DNA of 64,000 nucleotides from Amycolatopsis jejuensis. Lineage in GTDB: Bacteria > Actinomycetota > Actinomycetes > Mycobacteriales > Pseudonocardiaceae. Made by a program: the position numbers and the translations under genes. The stretch covers positions 124,001 to 188,000 of the forward strand of contig NZ_JNYZ01000013.1 of the NCBI RefSeq assembly GCF_000717335.1. The letters run 5' to 3'. Positions 14,664 through 21,584 of the stretch are shown one piece after another. The notes beneath the pieces were generated by a model, which saw nothing but the letters and a program-made list of their open reading frames with translations, ran no database searches and was not told the DNA's origin. The stretch's first letter is position 1, and every line of letters starts with the position of its first letter.

Positions 14664-15335
14664 GTGGCACCATCCGACAAGGCCGACGGCGACACCGCGG
14701 CCAACCCTCCCTGGCAACGCACCGCCAAGGACGGCGGCGGCGACCCCGAGGCCATGGCCACGGCCCGGATCGCGACCGAGGATGTGGTCCACCAGGGGCA
14801 CGAACAGGGTCCGGCGGGCTTCGGGGAGCAGCACGACTACCCGGTGAGCGGCACGGCGGCGCCCCGGCTCTTCGGAGCCGAGGTCCCGCCTGCCGCCACC
14901 TCGGCCGAGGTCCCGGCGGCCGGGCGCACCCGGCCCACCCCGAGCGCGCTGCGCCGCCCTGGCCGCGGCCCACGGCGCGCGAGCCTGCAGATCAAGCGGT
15001 TCGACCCGTGGTCGGTGCTGAAACTGGCGCTGGTGCTGGGGGTCGCGATGTTTTTCGTGTGGCTGGTCGCGGTCGGCGTGCTGTACACGGTGCTCGACGG
15101 CATGGGCGTTTGGGACAAACTGAACGGCACATACTCGTCCCTGGTCGGCGGCGAGGGCGCGAACGCGTCCCCGGAACCGCTGATCAGCGCGGGCCGGGTG
15201 TTCGGCATCGCGGCCATTCTCGGGGCGATCAACATCGTGCTGGTGTCCGCGCTGGCGACGGTGAGCGCGTTCATCTACAACGTGTCCGCCGACCTGGCGG
15301 GTGGGCTGGAAGTCACGCTGTCGGAACGGGAGTAA
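14664..15335 (+). CDS. DUF3566 membrane protein
   Basis: A 223-residue protein with a long hydrophilic N-terminus (about 1-110, Pro/Ala/Glu-rich, ending in a basic cluster) and a C-terminal DUF3566 domain with two transmembrane helices (about 118-142 and 175-203), around KRFDPWSVLKLALVLGVAMF and FGIAAILGAINIVLVSALAT. The family is actinobacterial and nearly always lies directly after gyrA; function is not established. It starts with GTG at 14664, 35 bases after gyrA, so probably the last gene of the gyrase transcript. Confidence 0.9.
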   Translation: MAPSDKADGDTAANPPWQRTAKDGGGDPEAMATARIATEDVVHQGHEQGPAGFGEQHDYPVSGTAAPRLFGAEVPPAATSAEVPAAGRTRPTPSALRRPGRGPRRASLQIKRFDPWSVLKLALVLGVAMFFVWLVAVGVLYTVLDGMGVWDKLNGTYSSLVGGEGANASPEPLISAGRVFGIAAILGAINIVLVSALATVSAFIYNVSADLAGGLEVTLSERE

Positions 15336-15340
15336 CCCGG

Positions 15341-15371
15341 TTGCGGGTGCGGGAGCGGGGTCCGGTAGAGT
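15341..15371 (+). promoter_or_regulatory. Possible tRNA-Ile promoter
   Basis: TTGCGG (15341-15346) and TAGAGT (15366-15371) resemble sigma-70-type boxes, separated by 19 bases and ending 14 bases before the tRNA. The spacing is long, so this is a tentative call. Confidence 0.35.
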
Positions 15372-15385
15372 TCTTCTCGTTCGAC

Positions 15386-15459
15386 GGGCCCATAGCTCAG
15401 GCGGTTAGAGCGCTTCGCTGATAACGAAGAGGTCCCAGGTTCAAGTCCTGGTGGGCCCA
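15386..15459 (+). tRNA. tRNA-Ile (GAT)
   Basis: A 74-base cloverleaf. The acceptor GGGCCCA pairs with TGGGCCC, followed by discriminator A. The D arm is GCTCAGGCGGTTAGAGC, the anticodon stem CTTCG/CGAAG encloses loop CTGATAA (anticodon GAT), and the T arm is CCAGG-TTCAAGT-CCTGG. The CCA end is not encoded. It lies between gyrA and tRNA-Ala, the usual actinobacterial order. Confidence 0.97.
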
Positions 15460-15460
15460 C

Positions 15461-15509
15461 ACAGGAAAAAGCCCGGTTCATCTGGTTGATGAGCCGGGCT
15501 TTTTCCTGT
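15461..15509. terminator. Bidirectional terminator between tRNA-Ile and a convergent gene
   Basis: Very long stem: ACAGGAAAAAGCCCGGTTCATC pairs with GATGAGCCGGGCTTTTTCCTGT around a TGGTT loop. A-tract and T-tract flank the stem, so it can terminate both the tRNA transcript and the leftward glycosyltransferase gene. Confidence 0.9.
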
Positions 15510-15517
15510 CTGAGTGA

Positions 15518-16693
15518 CTAACTGAGTGACTGCGCCCCGGCTTCCATGGCGGCTTCGGCGCGTTCGACCAGGTCGGGCAGCTGGGCGGCGACCTCCTCCG
15601 GGCTCGGCATACCCGAGATTTCCGCCTGGATCTCGCCGATGCGGGTGCGGTAGGAGCCGTCGGCGAGGATTCGGGTGGCCAGTTCGGCCAGTGCGTCCGC
15701 GGTTACCTGCTCGGGGAGCAGCTGCGGGGCGACCCCGGCCTTGTCCAGGGCTCGGCCGTTGGTCAGCTGGTCAGCGCCCTGCGGGACGAGCAACTGCTGT
15801 ACGCCTGCGGACAGGGCGCCGAGGACTGTGCCGCTGCCGCCGTGGTGGACGGCCAGGTCCACGTGTGGCAAGAGGAGAGCCTGCGGGACCCAGCGGTGTA
15901 CCGACACCGAGGCGGGTAGTTCGTCCGTCTCGACGGTGGGGCCGGTGGCGACCAGTACCGGCAAGCCCGCGCTCGTGAGGCCGTCGACAATGGTGCGGAG
16001 TGTGCCCGCCTTTCCGAATACTGTGCCCAAGGTGACATAAACCAGAGGCCTTCCGGCGGGTAATTCCGGCAGCTCGGCCGGTTCGGAATAGGCGACCGGA
16101 CGCAGTGCGATGCGATTTCCGCCGGTGAGCAGTTTCGAATGTTGCAAGGAGGGCGGGAAAATGTCGAGCATCGGATTTCCCACGGTCGCCGGATAATCGT
16201 CCGGAAGGGCAATGCCGAGTTCGCCGGCCAGTGCGCGCACGTGGTACTCGGTGGTCGAGGCGACGCGTCCGGTCGTTGCGCGGCCGAAGCCGTGGCACAA
16301 CGCGGGGACGCCGGCGGCCCGTGCCGCGAGCGCGCCGCCGGGGTTGAAAGCGTCGTGGATGACCAGTCCTGGTGCGAAGTCCTGGATGACGGGGCCGAGT
16401 TCGGCGTGGATGTCGCGGGCCGCGTCCGAGCCGAAGACGCGGCCGAAAAGCCACAGCGCTTGTTCGGGGGTCAGGTCGTCGCCGTCGATGCGGGTGCCGT
16501 ACGCCGTGGTGCGCGTTGCATTGAGCGGCTTCGCGACGGAGATATGCCGGAGACCGGCTCTGCTCAATACCGGACCGAAATCGGCCGACGTGGCGAAAAG
16601 GATTTCATGGCCTTGGGCAACCAATGCGCGGGCAAAAGGAATCATCGGAAAGATGTGCCCGTACGCGCCGATTGCGGAGAACAATACCCGCAT
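15518..16693 (-). CDS. Macrolide-type glycosyltransferase (MGT/UGT, GT1)
   Basis: A 391-residue GT-B glycosyltransferase of the actinomycete MGT type, which moves activated sugars onto small molecules such as macrolides, either for biosynthesis or self-protection. The N-terminus MRVLFSAIGAYGHIFPMIPF is the acceptor-domain signature (GHxxPM), and the donor-binding signature VHHGGSGTVLGALSAGVQQL followed by PQGADQ lies near 290-320. I chose the ATG at 16693 to fit family N-termini; the frame can also begin 12 codons earlier at TTG 16729. Several stretches use AT-ending codons (e.g. 16000-16200). No biosynthetic genes adjoin it, so the substrate is unknown. Confidence 0.85.
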   Translation of the reverse strand: MRVLFSAIGAYGHIFPMIPFARALVAQGHEILFATSADFGPVLSRAGLRHISVAKPLNATRTTAYGTRIDGDDLTPEQALWLFGRVFGSDAARDIHAELGPVIQDFAPGLVIHDAFNPGGALAARAAGVPALCHGFGRATTGRVASTTEYHVRALAGELGIALPDDYPATVGNPMLDIFPPSLQHSKLLTGGNRIALRPVAYSEPAELPELPAGRPLVYVTLGTVFGKAGTLRTIVDGLTSAGLPVLVATGPTVETDELPASVSVHRWVPQALLLPHVDLAVHHGGSGTVLGALSAGVQQLLVPQGADQLTNGRALDKAGVAPQLLPEQVTADALAELATRILADGSYRTRIGEIQAEISGMPSPEEVAAQLPDLVERAEAAMEAGAQSLS

Positions 16694-16920
16694 GCCGTTC
16701 AGTGTCGGGACGCTGCGGAGGTTTGTCAATTCACCCCGGATGCGCGTCAGCCCTGCCGGGAAGAGAAGACCGGCAGGGCCTCACGGCCGTCGTGGCCATC
16801 CGGTGCAACGGCACACCCACCCCGGGTATTCCCGTTGTTCCACGTGGAACCGCCGGACCCGCCGCGCGGGCAGTGCAGTAGCATCGTGGGGTAGCTCAAG
16901 CACTCAGAAGGGGGCTTCAG

Positions 16921-17094
16921 GTGAAGAAGCTGTTGGCACTCGCGGTCGTCGCGGGCGGCGTCCTGTTCGTCGTCAAGCGCAACAAGGCGGCCAAGGCCGA
17001 GGCCGACCTGTGGCGCGAAGCCACCGCCCCGAACGCGCCGGTCTCGGCGAACGGCAGCACGCCGGCCAAGGCCACCGACGCGTCGCGCAACTGA
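16921..17094 (+). CDS. DLW-39 family small membrane protein
   Basis: A 57-residue protein too short for many gene finders. GTG at 16921 follows an AGAAGGGGGC ribosome site and gives VKKLLALAVVAGGVLFVVKR, one hydrophobic helix, followed by the family hallmark EADLWREAT. The actinobacterial DLW-39 family is named for the Asp-Leu-Trp motif in a ~39-residue protein; this copy has ~18 extra C-terminal residues. Function is unknown. Its place just upstream of tRNA-Ala is a conserved neighbourhood. Confidence 0.85.
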   Translation: MKKLLALAVVAGGVLFVVKRNKAAKAEADLWREATAPNAPVSANGSTPAKATDASRN

Positions 17095-17129
17095 CCCGTT
17101 TTACGTACTCGCGGACTTCGGTCCGCACC

Positions 17130-17202
17130 GGGCCTGTAGCTCAATTGGTAGAGCACCGCCTTTGCAAGGCGGGGGTCAGGGGTTCGATTCCCCTCAGGTC
17201 CA
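17130..17202 (+). tRNA. tRNA-Ala (TGC)
   Basis: A 73-base tRNA. Acceptor GGGCCTG pairs with CAGGTCC (one G-T pair), discriminator A; D arm GCTCAATTGGTAGAGC; anticodon stem-loop CCGCC-TTTGCAA-GGCGG (anticodon TGC); T arm CAGGGG-TTCGATT-CCCCT. Its 3' 57 bases, plus the next base, are repeated 3172 bases downstream, marking it as an integration site. Confidence 0.97.
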
Positions 17203-17203
17203 C
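17146..17203 (+). repeat. attL: tRNA-Ala 3' end (58-bp direct repeat)
   Basis: Bases 17146-17203 (TGGTAGAGCACCGCC ... TCAGGTCCAC) are identical to 20318-20375. It covers the anticodon and T arms to the end of the tRNA, the classic core for tyrosine-recombinase integration. This copy keeps the whole tRNA intact. Confidence 0.93.
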
Positions 17204-17240
17204 TCGTTGACCAGCGTGTTTACCGCAACTTTTGCTCCTG

Positions 17241-17271
17241 AAGTTGATCAATGGGAGCCATGGTGGGTGCG
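17241..17271 (+). repeat. Inner direct repeat, left copy
   Basis: AAGTTGATCAATGGGAGCCA followed by TGG then TGGGTGCGG. The same 20 bases recur at 20210-20229, there followed by CGA then TGGGTGCGA. The core contains the palindrome TTGATCAA. Paired with the outer att repeat, it suggests either a nested insertion or a recombinase/regulator binding site. Confidence 0.75.
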
Positions 17272-17329
17272 GGTACTATCGGATCATGGCCAGGACGTCG
17301 GCTAACAAACGCTCTCGCCGCGAGATCGA

Positions 17330-17677
17330 GTGCGAGCCCTTGAGATCGAGCCAGGCGACGACGCGTACCTCTTTACCTACTCGCCAACGTTTGATCGGCC
17401 GTGCAACCGCTCAGCCATCACGCACCGATACGGGCGTATGTGCACGTCGGTTGGGATCGACAGCCACCTCCATGCGCTAAGGCACTATTCGGCAACGGAA
17501 CTCATCCTCGCCGGCGTGGACATTCGCACCGTCGCAGGCCGACTGGGCCATGCCGACGGTGGTAACACCACCCTGCGCGTGTAGGCCGCATGGGTTGCCG
17601 AAGCTGATCGTCGGGCCGCGAGCGTGGTCAGCAGCAAGTTCTCGCGGCCTCCGCGAAGGAACGCGGCTGGGAAGTAG
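17330..17677 (+). pseudogene. Tyrosine recombinase (integrase) remnant, nucleophile Tyr replaced by TAG
   Basis: The C-terminal catalytic part of a phage-type integrase. From 17330 the frame reads ALEIEPGDDAYLFTYSPTFD, then HLHALRHYSATELILAGVDI (HxxR motif) and VAGRLGHADGGNTTLRV. The next codon (17582-17584) is TAG, exactly where the nucleophilic Tyr is expected in the VYAAWVAEAD context; the same frame continues AAWVAEADRRAAS up to a second TAG at 17675. The N-terminal two-thirds are missing, with only out-of-frame traces near 17286. Recombinase activity must be absent. Confidence 0.85.
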
Positions 17678-18382
17678 GCCAATGGCCGACGCACCACGTA
17701 GTCCGTTGCTGCCAGCAACCGTCGCGCGCGCCGTGCGCGCGCTGGCCGGATCGCGCACAAGCGTGGGAACTCGCTGTTCCAGAGGAGTTCGCGCAGCTGT
17801 GTCGCAAGTACAAAGCGCGCCAGCATCGCGTTTTCAACGCCCGCTTTGGTTTTGTTGCGTCCGTTGTGATTGCAGGCGGCCGCTTGGTTCTGAAGTCGAC
17901 TCCGGACCCGGCAGGGCCACTGCAAGCGGCGGTCGCGCCGGAGCTTGCGCAGCTAGGCGTTGGCCCGGCAGTCCACGAGGTCATCCGGTCGGGATCGGGC
18001 GCCTGGACGGTGATGGACGAGGTCCTGCCGGGCCGCCGTGAGCTGCAGTTCGCAACCGTTCCCCAGCTTGCAGCCGCTCTGGCTCCACTCGCCACCGTCG
18101 AGCGAAGCCGAGCGACGGACCGCATCGTGGTTGCTTGAGCAGTTGGCGCCGAACGAGAGATCATCGCTTTGTCACGGCGACCTGTCCGCCGGGAACGTGC
18201 TGCTAGGTGAGCCGGGGTTTCGGTTGATCGATCCCCGCGCTGTGTCGGGTGACCTCGAATACGACGTCGCCGTGGTCACGTGGAAATCGGGGCGCACGGT
18301 CAATGACCTGGTCGCGCGTCTAGAACTTGACCTGGAGCGCGCGGAGGCTTGGCGATCCGTGGCGGTCGCGGCTCGCGTCTGA
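17608..18382 (+). pseudogene. APH-type phosphotransferase, frameshifted
   Basis: Similarity runs through two frames. Frame 1, open from the TGA at 17605, reads VLAASAKERGWEVGQWPTHH through HRVFNARFGFVASVVIAGGR and ends at a TGA near 18138. Frame 2 picks up around 18100 (SEAERRTASWLLEQLAPNER) and contains the kinase catalytic loop CHGDLSAGNVLL and metal-binding FRLIDPRAVSGDLEYDVAV. The family moves phosphate from ATP to aminoglycosides or other small alcohols. The shift falls between the N-lobe and the catalytic loop, so no single frame encodes an active enzyme. No good start codon is visible before GTG 17866. Confidence 0.75.
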
Positions 18383-18386
18383 GTTG

Positions 18387-19052
18387 TCAGTCTGCCCCAA
18401 TCGGCAAGAGTTCCGACATTCGCTCGATGATGGCACTTACGCCTAGTGCTTTGAAAAGCTCGCGCTTGCCAGGCTTGTTCGCATAGCTGAGCGCGGCCGC
18501 GCCAGCGGCGTGAGCTGCCCTCATGTCGGTGACCGAGTCGCCGATCATCACGCAATCGCCGATCGGCACGCTGACCAGTTCCGCGCCGCGGTTCAAGAGG
18601 TGCGGATGCGGCTTCAGCAGGGCGGGATCGGGCGACGTGCGCGAGGACACGCCGGCAACCAGCTGCTGGAGCTGATGGCGTTCGAGGTACGCGTCGACTG
18701 CCGTCGATCAGTTGTTGCTGACTATGACTACTGGGCGGCCTGCCAAGTGGAACTCTCGGAGCAGATCGTCTGCACCTGGCGTCGGCTCGGCTTCTGCAAC
18801 GGCAGCACGTTCCAGCCGAGCGAGTTCCACTTCGGCATCCGACGCAACTGCAGGGACGGATCCAGCGACGTAACTCAGCAGCTCAAACGGCTCGCCGGTT
18901 TCGGGTGTGTTGGATAAGCACAAGGCCGCTCGAAGATCGCTCGCGACCTCGGCCGGCGTGAAAGAGCTGAAGACGGAACACACCGGACCGTCGAAATCGA
19001 GGAGGACAGCGGACGTCGACGAAAGGACTGCGGCGACGGTACTTGCAGTCAT
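18387..19052 (-). pseudogene. HAD-superfamily hydrolase with internal TGA
   Basis: A phosphoglycolate-phosphatase-like HAD protein read in one frame with an internal stop. The first part has the nucleophile motif AVLLDFDGPVCSVF and motif II RPVVIVSNN; then TGA; then STAVDAYLERHQLQQLVAGV and the motif III/IV region KPHPHLL...GDCVMIGDSVTDMRAAHAAG. Frame is kept across the stop, so a single-base change is the likely lesion. The ATG at 19052 overlaps the stop codon of the upstream fragment (ATGA), a former operon. Downstream half could be expressed alone but would lack the nucleophile. Confidence 0.8.
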
Positions 19053-19303
19053 CGGTACTCCCGGCCGACCGAGTCCCACAGCGAGTCGAACCACATCCCT
19101 GACTGCCGGACGAATTCCGCTCCGAGGCTGTCCTGGTCCTCTTCAGCCGAGTGGCGAAAGAGTGTCGCGTCCTTGCCCATCAGGTCCCAGATCGCCGTTC
19201 GCTCACCGTTGAGCAACACCTGGTGTTCTTGGATGGGGTAGTAGCAGCCGAGAACGCCTCTGCGTTGTTCAGCAGGTTGAATCTCGGTCGGGTTGAACCG
19301 ACT
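19049..19303 (-). pseudogene. C-terminal fragment of an unidentified gene
   Basis: An 84-codon open stretch without a start codon, reading RFNPTEIQPAEQRRGVLGCY, then PIQEHQVLLNGERTAIWDLM, GKDATLFRHSAEED and ending WFDSLWDSVGREYR. It ends in TGA overlapping the HAD start by ATGA, as in a working operon. It lies directly after, and in the same frame as, the stop codon of the antitoxin gene, so its 5' part was probably removed when the toxin-antitoxin segment joined. I do not recognise the family. Confidence 0.55.
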
Positions 19304-19828
19304 CTACTTTTTCTTGACGTTGTGTTTAACGATTGAAATTCCCTTGACTGCCAACGACTTATTCCCCTTTGCCGTTGGCAATCTCGTTGCGGCGGCTGCC
19401 GCTGCGGCTCTGGTTGTGGTGACCATTCCACGTGTTGCGCCGTGTCGCTGAGTGCCGGCTCGACGGAGCGGCCGAACCGCGGCTGCCGATCGATTCGACC
19501 GCGAGCTCTCCTGCGCAGGGATGTTGCGAATGTCCGCTATCGCCGCTTCGAGGTGGGACACTCTGGCTTCGAGATCGGTTCGATCTGCTGTCGCAGCTTC
19601 CTTTTCCGAGAACTTCCTCTCCACCAGTTGGCGAATCCACGCGGTCGGCTTGACGCCGTCATCGTCGGCGGCTTGCCGGACGCGGTCCATCAGGGACTTC
19701 GGGAGCCTGATGGACGTTGAGATCATGGGGTCCTCGACGACGTCCGTCTCCCATGTGCCTTGCTCCATCTCCTCCGCAAAGTCATGGGTTGCTGCGTATT
19801 CGGCGATTTCGTCGATCTTGTTCATCAT
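19304..19828 (-). CDS. BrnT-partner antitoxin-like protein (CopG/BrnA type)
   Basis: A 174-residue protein. After an acidic lead (EYAATHDFAEEMEQGTWETD) comes a ribbon-helix-helix-like segment, ISTSIRLPKSLMDRVRQAAD with KPTAWIRQLVERKF, then a short coiled-coil-like stretch and a basic, Ala/Lys-rich tail ending VKHNVKKK. It follows the toxin gene by 2 bases, with a GAGGTGAG site before ATG 19828. Such antitoxins bind toxin and repress the operon. The ~70-residue tail is unusual and AT-richer than the head, and may be an extension acquired at the junction with the following gene fragment. Confidence 0.7.
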   Translation of the reverse strand: MMNKIDEIAEYAATHDFAEEMEQGTWETDVVEDPMISTSIRLPKSLMDRVRQAADDDGVKPTAWIRQLVERKFSEKEAATADRTDLEARVSHLEAAIADIRNIPAQESSRSNRSAAAVRPLRRAGTQRHGATRGMVTTTRAAAAAAATRLPTAKGNKSLAVKGISIVKHNVKKK

Positions 19829-19830
19829 GC

Positions 19831-20097
19831 TCACCTCGCTTTCTTGTCGAACGTGCGACGTTCCGCAGTGGTCATATCGCGCGCAGTCACGACGTACTCG
19901 CGTCCGTCGGCTGCATCCGAGAGCACTACGAGCAGGTGCCGCCCGCTCGCCGTGCTGCCGAAGACCAGCGTCGTCTCTTCGCGGCCGCGGGTCGTCAGCC
20001 GCGGGCGTGTGTAGATGACCTCCTCGACCTCCTCCGGTCGAACTTGGTGCCGCGCGATGTGCTCTTCGCTTTGCTCGGTCCAGTGGATCTCCCGCAC
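19831..20097 (-). CDS. BrnT-family toxin
   Basis: An 88-residue BrnT-like protein (RelE-fold ribonuclease toxin). From the GTG at 20097 it reads VREIHWTEQSEEHIARHQVR, then EEVEEVIYTRPRLTTRG, a strand region TTLVFGSTASGRHLLVVLSD and VVTARDMTTAERRTFDKKAR, the R..T..ER..F..K ending common in BrnT. The frame is open further upstream, but similarity begins here. Three 10-bp tandem repeats precede the start by 8 bases and are likely the autorepression operator. It appears intact inside an otherwise decayed element. Confidence 0.75.
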   Translation of the reverse strand: MREIHWTEQSEEHIARHQVRPEEVEEVIYTRPRLTTRGREETTLVFGSTASGRHLLVVLSDAADGREYVVTARDMTTAERRTFDKKAR

Positions 20098-20105
20098 ATA
20101 CCAAT

Positions 20106-20135
20106 GTAGCACAAAGTGGCACAATGTGGCACATC
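20106..20135 (-). promoter_or_regulatory. Three 10-bp tandem repeats before the brnT-like gene (probable operator)
   Basis: On the + strand GTAGCACAAA, GTGGCACAAT and GTGGCACATC lie head to tail with a strict 10-bp period, ending 8 bases upstream of the toxin GTG. One-turn spacing fits side-by-side binding of a ribbon-helix-helix antitoxin. Inference from position and periodicity. Confidence 0.6.
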
Positions 20136-20209
20136 GCGAACCGGCGAGATGCCGCACTGGAGCATGGCTACGCTGACCTGACGCTATTGGCGACTGGCGG
20201 GGCCCGCCT

Positions 20210-20240
20210 AAGTTGATCAATGGGAGCCACGATGGGTGCG
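20210..20240 (+). repeat. Inner direct repeat, right copy
   Basis: AAGTTGATCAATGGGAGCCA is identical to 17241-17260, followed by CGA and TGGGTGCGA. It lies 77 bases before the right att copy, whereas the left inner copy lies 37 bases after attL. Confidence 0.75.
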
Positions 20241-20317
20241 AAACCTCGTCGTACGGATCCACTTCAGCCACTGCAGGCACGGGCTAGGTCACTGCGATCA
20301 GTGGCGGACGCGTCAGG

Positions 20318-20375
20318 TGGTAGAGCACCGCCTTTGCAAGGCGGGGGTCAGGGGTTCGATTCCCCTCAGGTCCAC
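20318..20375 (+). repeat. attR: duplicated tRNA-Ala 3' end
   Basis: Identical over 58 bases to 17146-17203. It holds the anticodon arm, T arm and acceptor 3' strand but has no tRNA 5' half (preceded by GGCGGACGCGTCAGG), so it cannot form a tRNA. This is the downstream junction of the element; the sequence after 20375 would be the pre-insertion chromosome. Confidence 0.92.
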
Positions 20376-20618
20376 CACAACGAACGCCAGGTCAGAATCC
20401 CTGTCGATGATCAGGGTCGGCCGGCCATCTCGGGCCAGGCTCAGCTCTGAACAGAGAGCGTGACGATCCGTGCCGCTCAACGGAATCGGCGGGGTGGTGC
20501 TCGTCGACGGCGCGCATCATCGTGATGTCGACATCGGACGCTGCACACTGCCGATGTGGGCTCACCGTGACCGATGCACGTGGCCGGATTCGTGCCTGCA
20601 TGCGAAGGGCGTTCCACG

Positions 20619-21584
20619 TTGGAGCTGCGCAATGTCGGAAGGTCCGGTCTGCGGGTTTCCGCGGTCGGGCTGGGCTGTAACAACTTCGGCCATTCGCTGG
20701 ACCAGGCGGAGTCGTCGAAGGTGATCAACGTGGCCCTGGATCTCGGGGTCACCGTGTTCGACACCGCACCCGTCTACGGTGCTTCGTACGGTGCGTCGGA
20801 AGAGGTTCTGGGGCGCGGGCTTGGCAGGCGGCGGGACGAAGCGGTCGTCGTGACGAAGTTCGGGGTCCCGGCTGACCGGGCGAACGGCTTCAACACGTCG
20901 CGCGCTGCCGTCCTCCGTGAGATCGAGGCGAGCTTGACGCGGCTCGGTACCGATCATGTCGATCTCTACCTGTTGCACTGGCCGGACTGGACGACGCCGG
21001 TGGAAGAGACGCTGCGCGCGCTGGACGACATCGTCACCTCCGGCAAAGCGCGCTATCTCGGGGCCTGCAACCTCTCGTCCTGGCGGTTCGTCGAGGCGCA
21101 CTGGATTGCCAGAACCCGCCGGCTGCACGAGTTCCTCGTTGCGCAGAACGAATACTCGCTGGCGCAGCGCACTGCGGACACGGACCTGCTTCCCGCGCTG
21201 GAAGAGTACGGCGCCGCCTTGATGCCCTACGCTCCGCTTGCGAACGGGCTGCTCACCGGCAAGTACTCGACTGCTTCGGCGGCGCCGCGGGACAGCCGGC
21301 TCGGCAGGAACCTGTGGAAGACCGGTGATCGGCACCTGACCAGCGGCAGTCTCCACCTCGCGGATGCGCTTGCGCGGTTCGCCGCCGAACGCGGCCACAC
21401 CCTGCTCGAACTCGCGATGTCTTGGCTGTTGTCCAACCCGCACGTCTGCACGGTCATCGGCGGCGCGACCAATCCCGGTCAGGTCGAGGCGAATGTCTCG
21501 GCCGGCCGAGGCTGGCGACTCGACGCCGAGGAGTTCGCCGAGGTGGACCGCATCTGCCGCGCGGCGGAGGGGGCCGGGCGATGA
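20619..21584 (+). CDS. Aldo/keto reductase
   Basis: A 321-residue NADPH-dependent aldo/keto reductase. It opens LELRNVGRSGLRVSAVGLGC and has the catalytic tetrad context: Asp-Tyr in FDTAPVYGASYGASEEVLGR, Lys in VVVTKFG, and His in LYLLHWPDW. Cofactor-binding residues lie in the C-terminal MSWLLSNPHVCTVIGGATNP. I chose TTG 20619, which has GAAGGG upstream and matches family N-termini; an in-frame ATG occurs at 20574. The gene overlaps the next (VOC-SnoaL) by ATGA, so the two form a unit. The 243 bases between attR and this start show no gene. Confidence 0.87.
   Translation: MELRNVGRSGLRVSAVGLGCNNFGHSLDQAESSKVINVALDLGVTVFDTAPVYGASYGASEEVLGRGLGRRRDEAVVVTKFGVPADRANGFNTSRAAVLREIEASLTRLGTDHVDLYLLHWPDWTTPVEETLRALDDIVTSGKARYLGACNLSSWRFVEAHWIARTRRLHEFLVAQNEYSLAQRTADTDLLPALEEYGAALMPYAPLANGLLTGKYSTASAAPRDSRLGRNLWKTGDRHLTSGSLHLADALARFAAERGHTLLELAMSWLLSNPHVCTVIGGATNPGQVEANVSAGRGWRLDAEEFAEVDRICRAAEGAGR

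Larger units (their letters stand above)
17146..20375 (+). mobile_element. Decayed 3.2-kb integrated element in tRNA-Ala
   Basis: A segment bounded by a perfect 58-bp direct repeat derived from tRNA-Ala. Contents: a broken tyrosine recombinase, a broken APH-type kinase, a HAD hydrolase with an internal TGA, a truncated unknown gene, and a BrnT toxin-antitoxin pair that looks intact. Base composition is visibly less GC-rich than the flanks, especially 19200-20120. A 20-base direct repeat also lies just inside each end (17241 and 20210). No replication, transfer or excisionase gene is seen, so this is a deletion remnant of an integrative element. Confidence 0.88.

Noticed and set aside
18666..18710. 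Selenocysteine at the TGA in the HAD gene
   Set aside because: TGA falls in a non-catalytic spot after motif II (VSNN), no SECIS-like hairpin is apparent, and neighbouring genes are also broken.
20318..20375. Second tRNA-Ala gene
   Set aside because: Only the 3' 57 bases are present; the acceptor 5' strand and most of the D arm are missing, so it is an attachment-site duplicate.
17146..20375. Complete prophage or AICE
   Set aside because: No structural, replication, transfer or excisionase genes; only 3.2 kb with a dead integrase.
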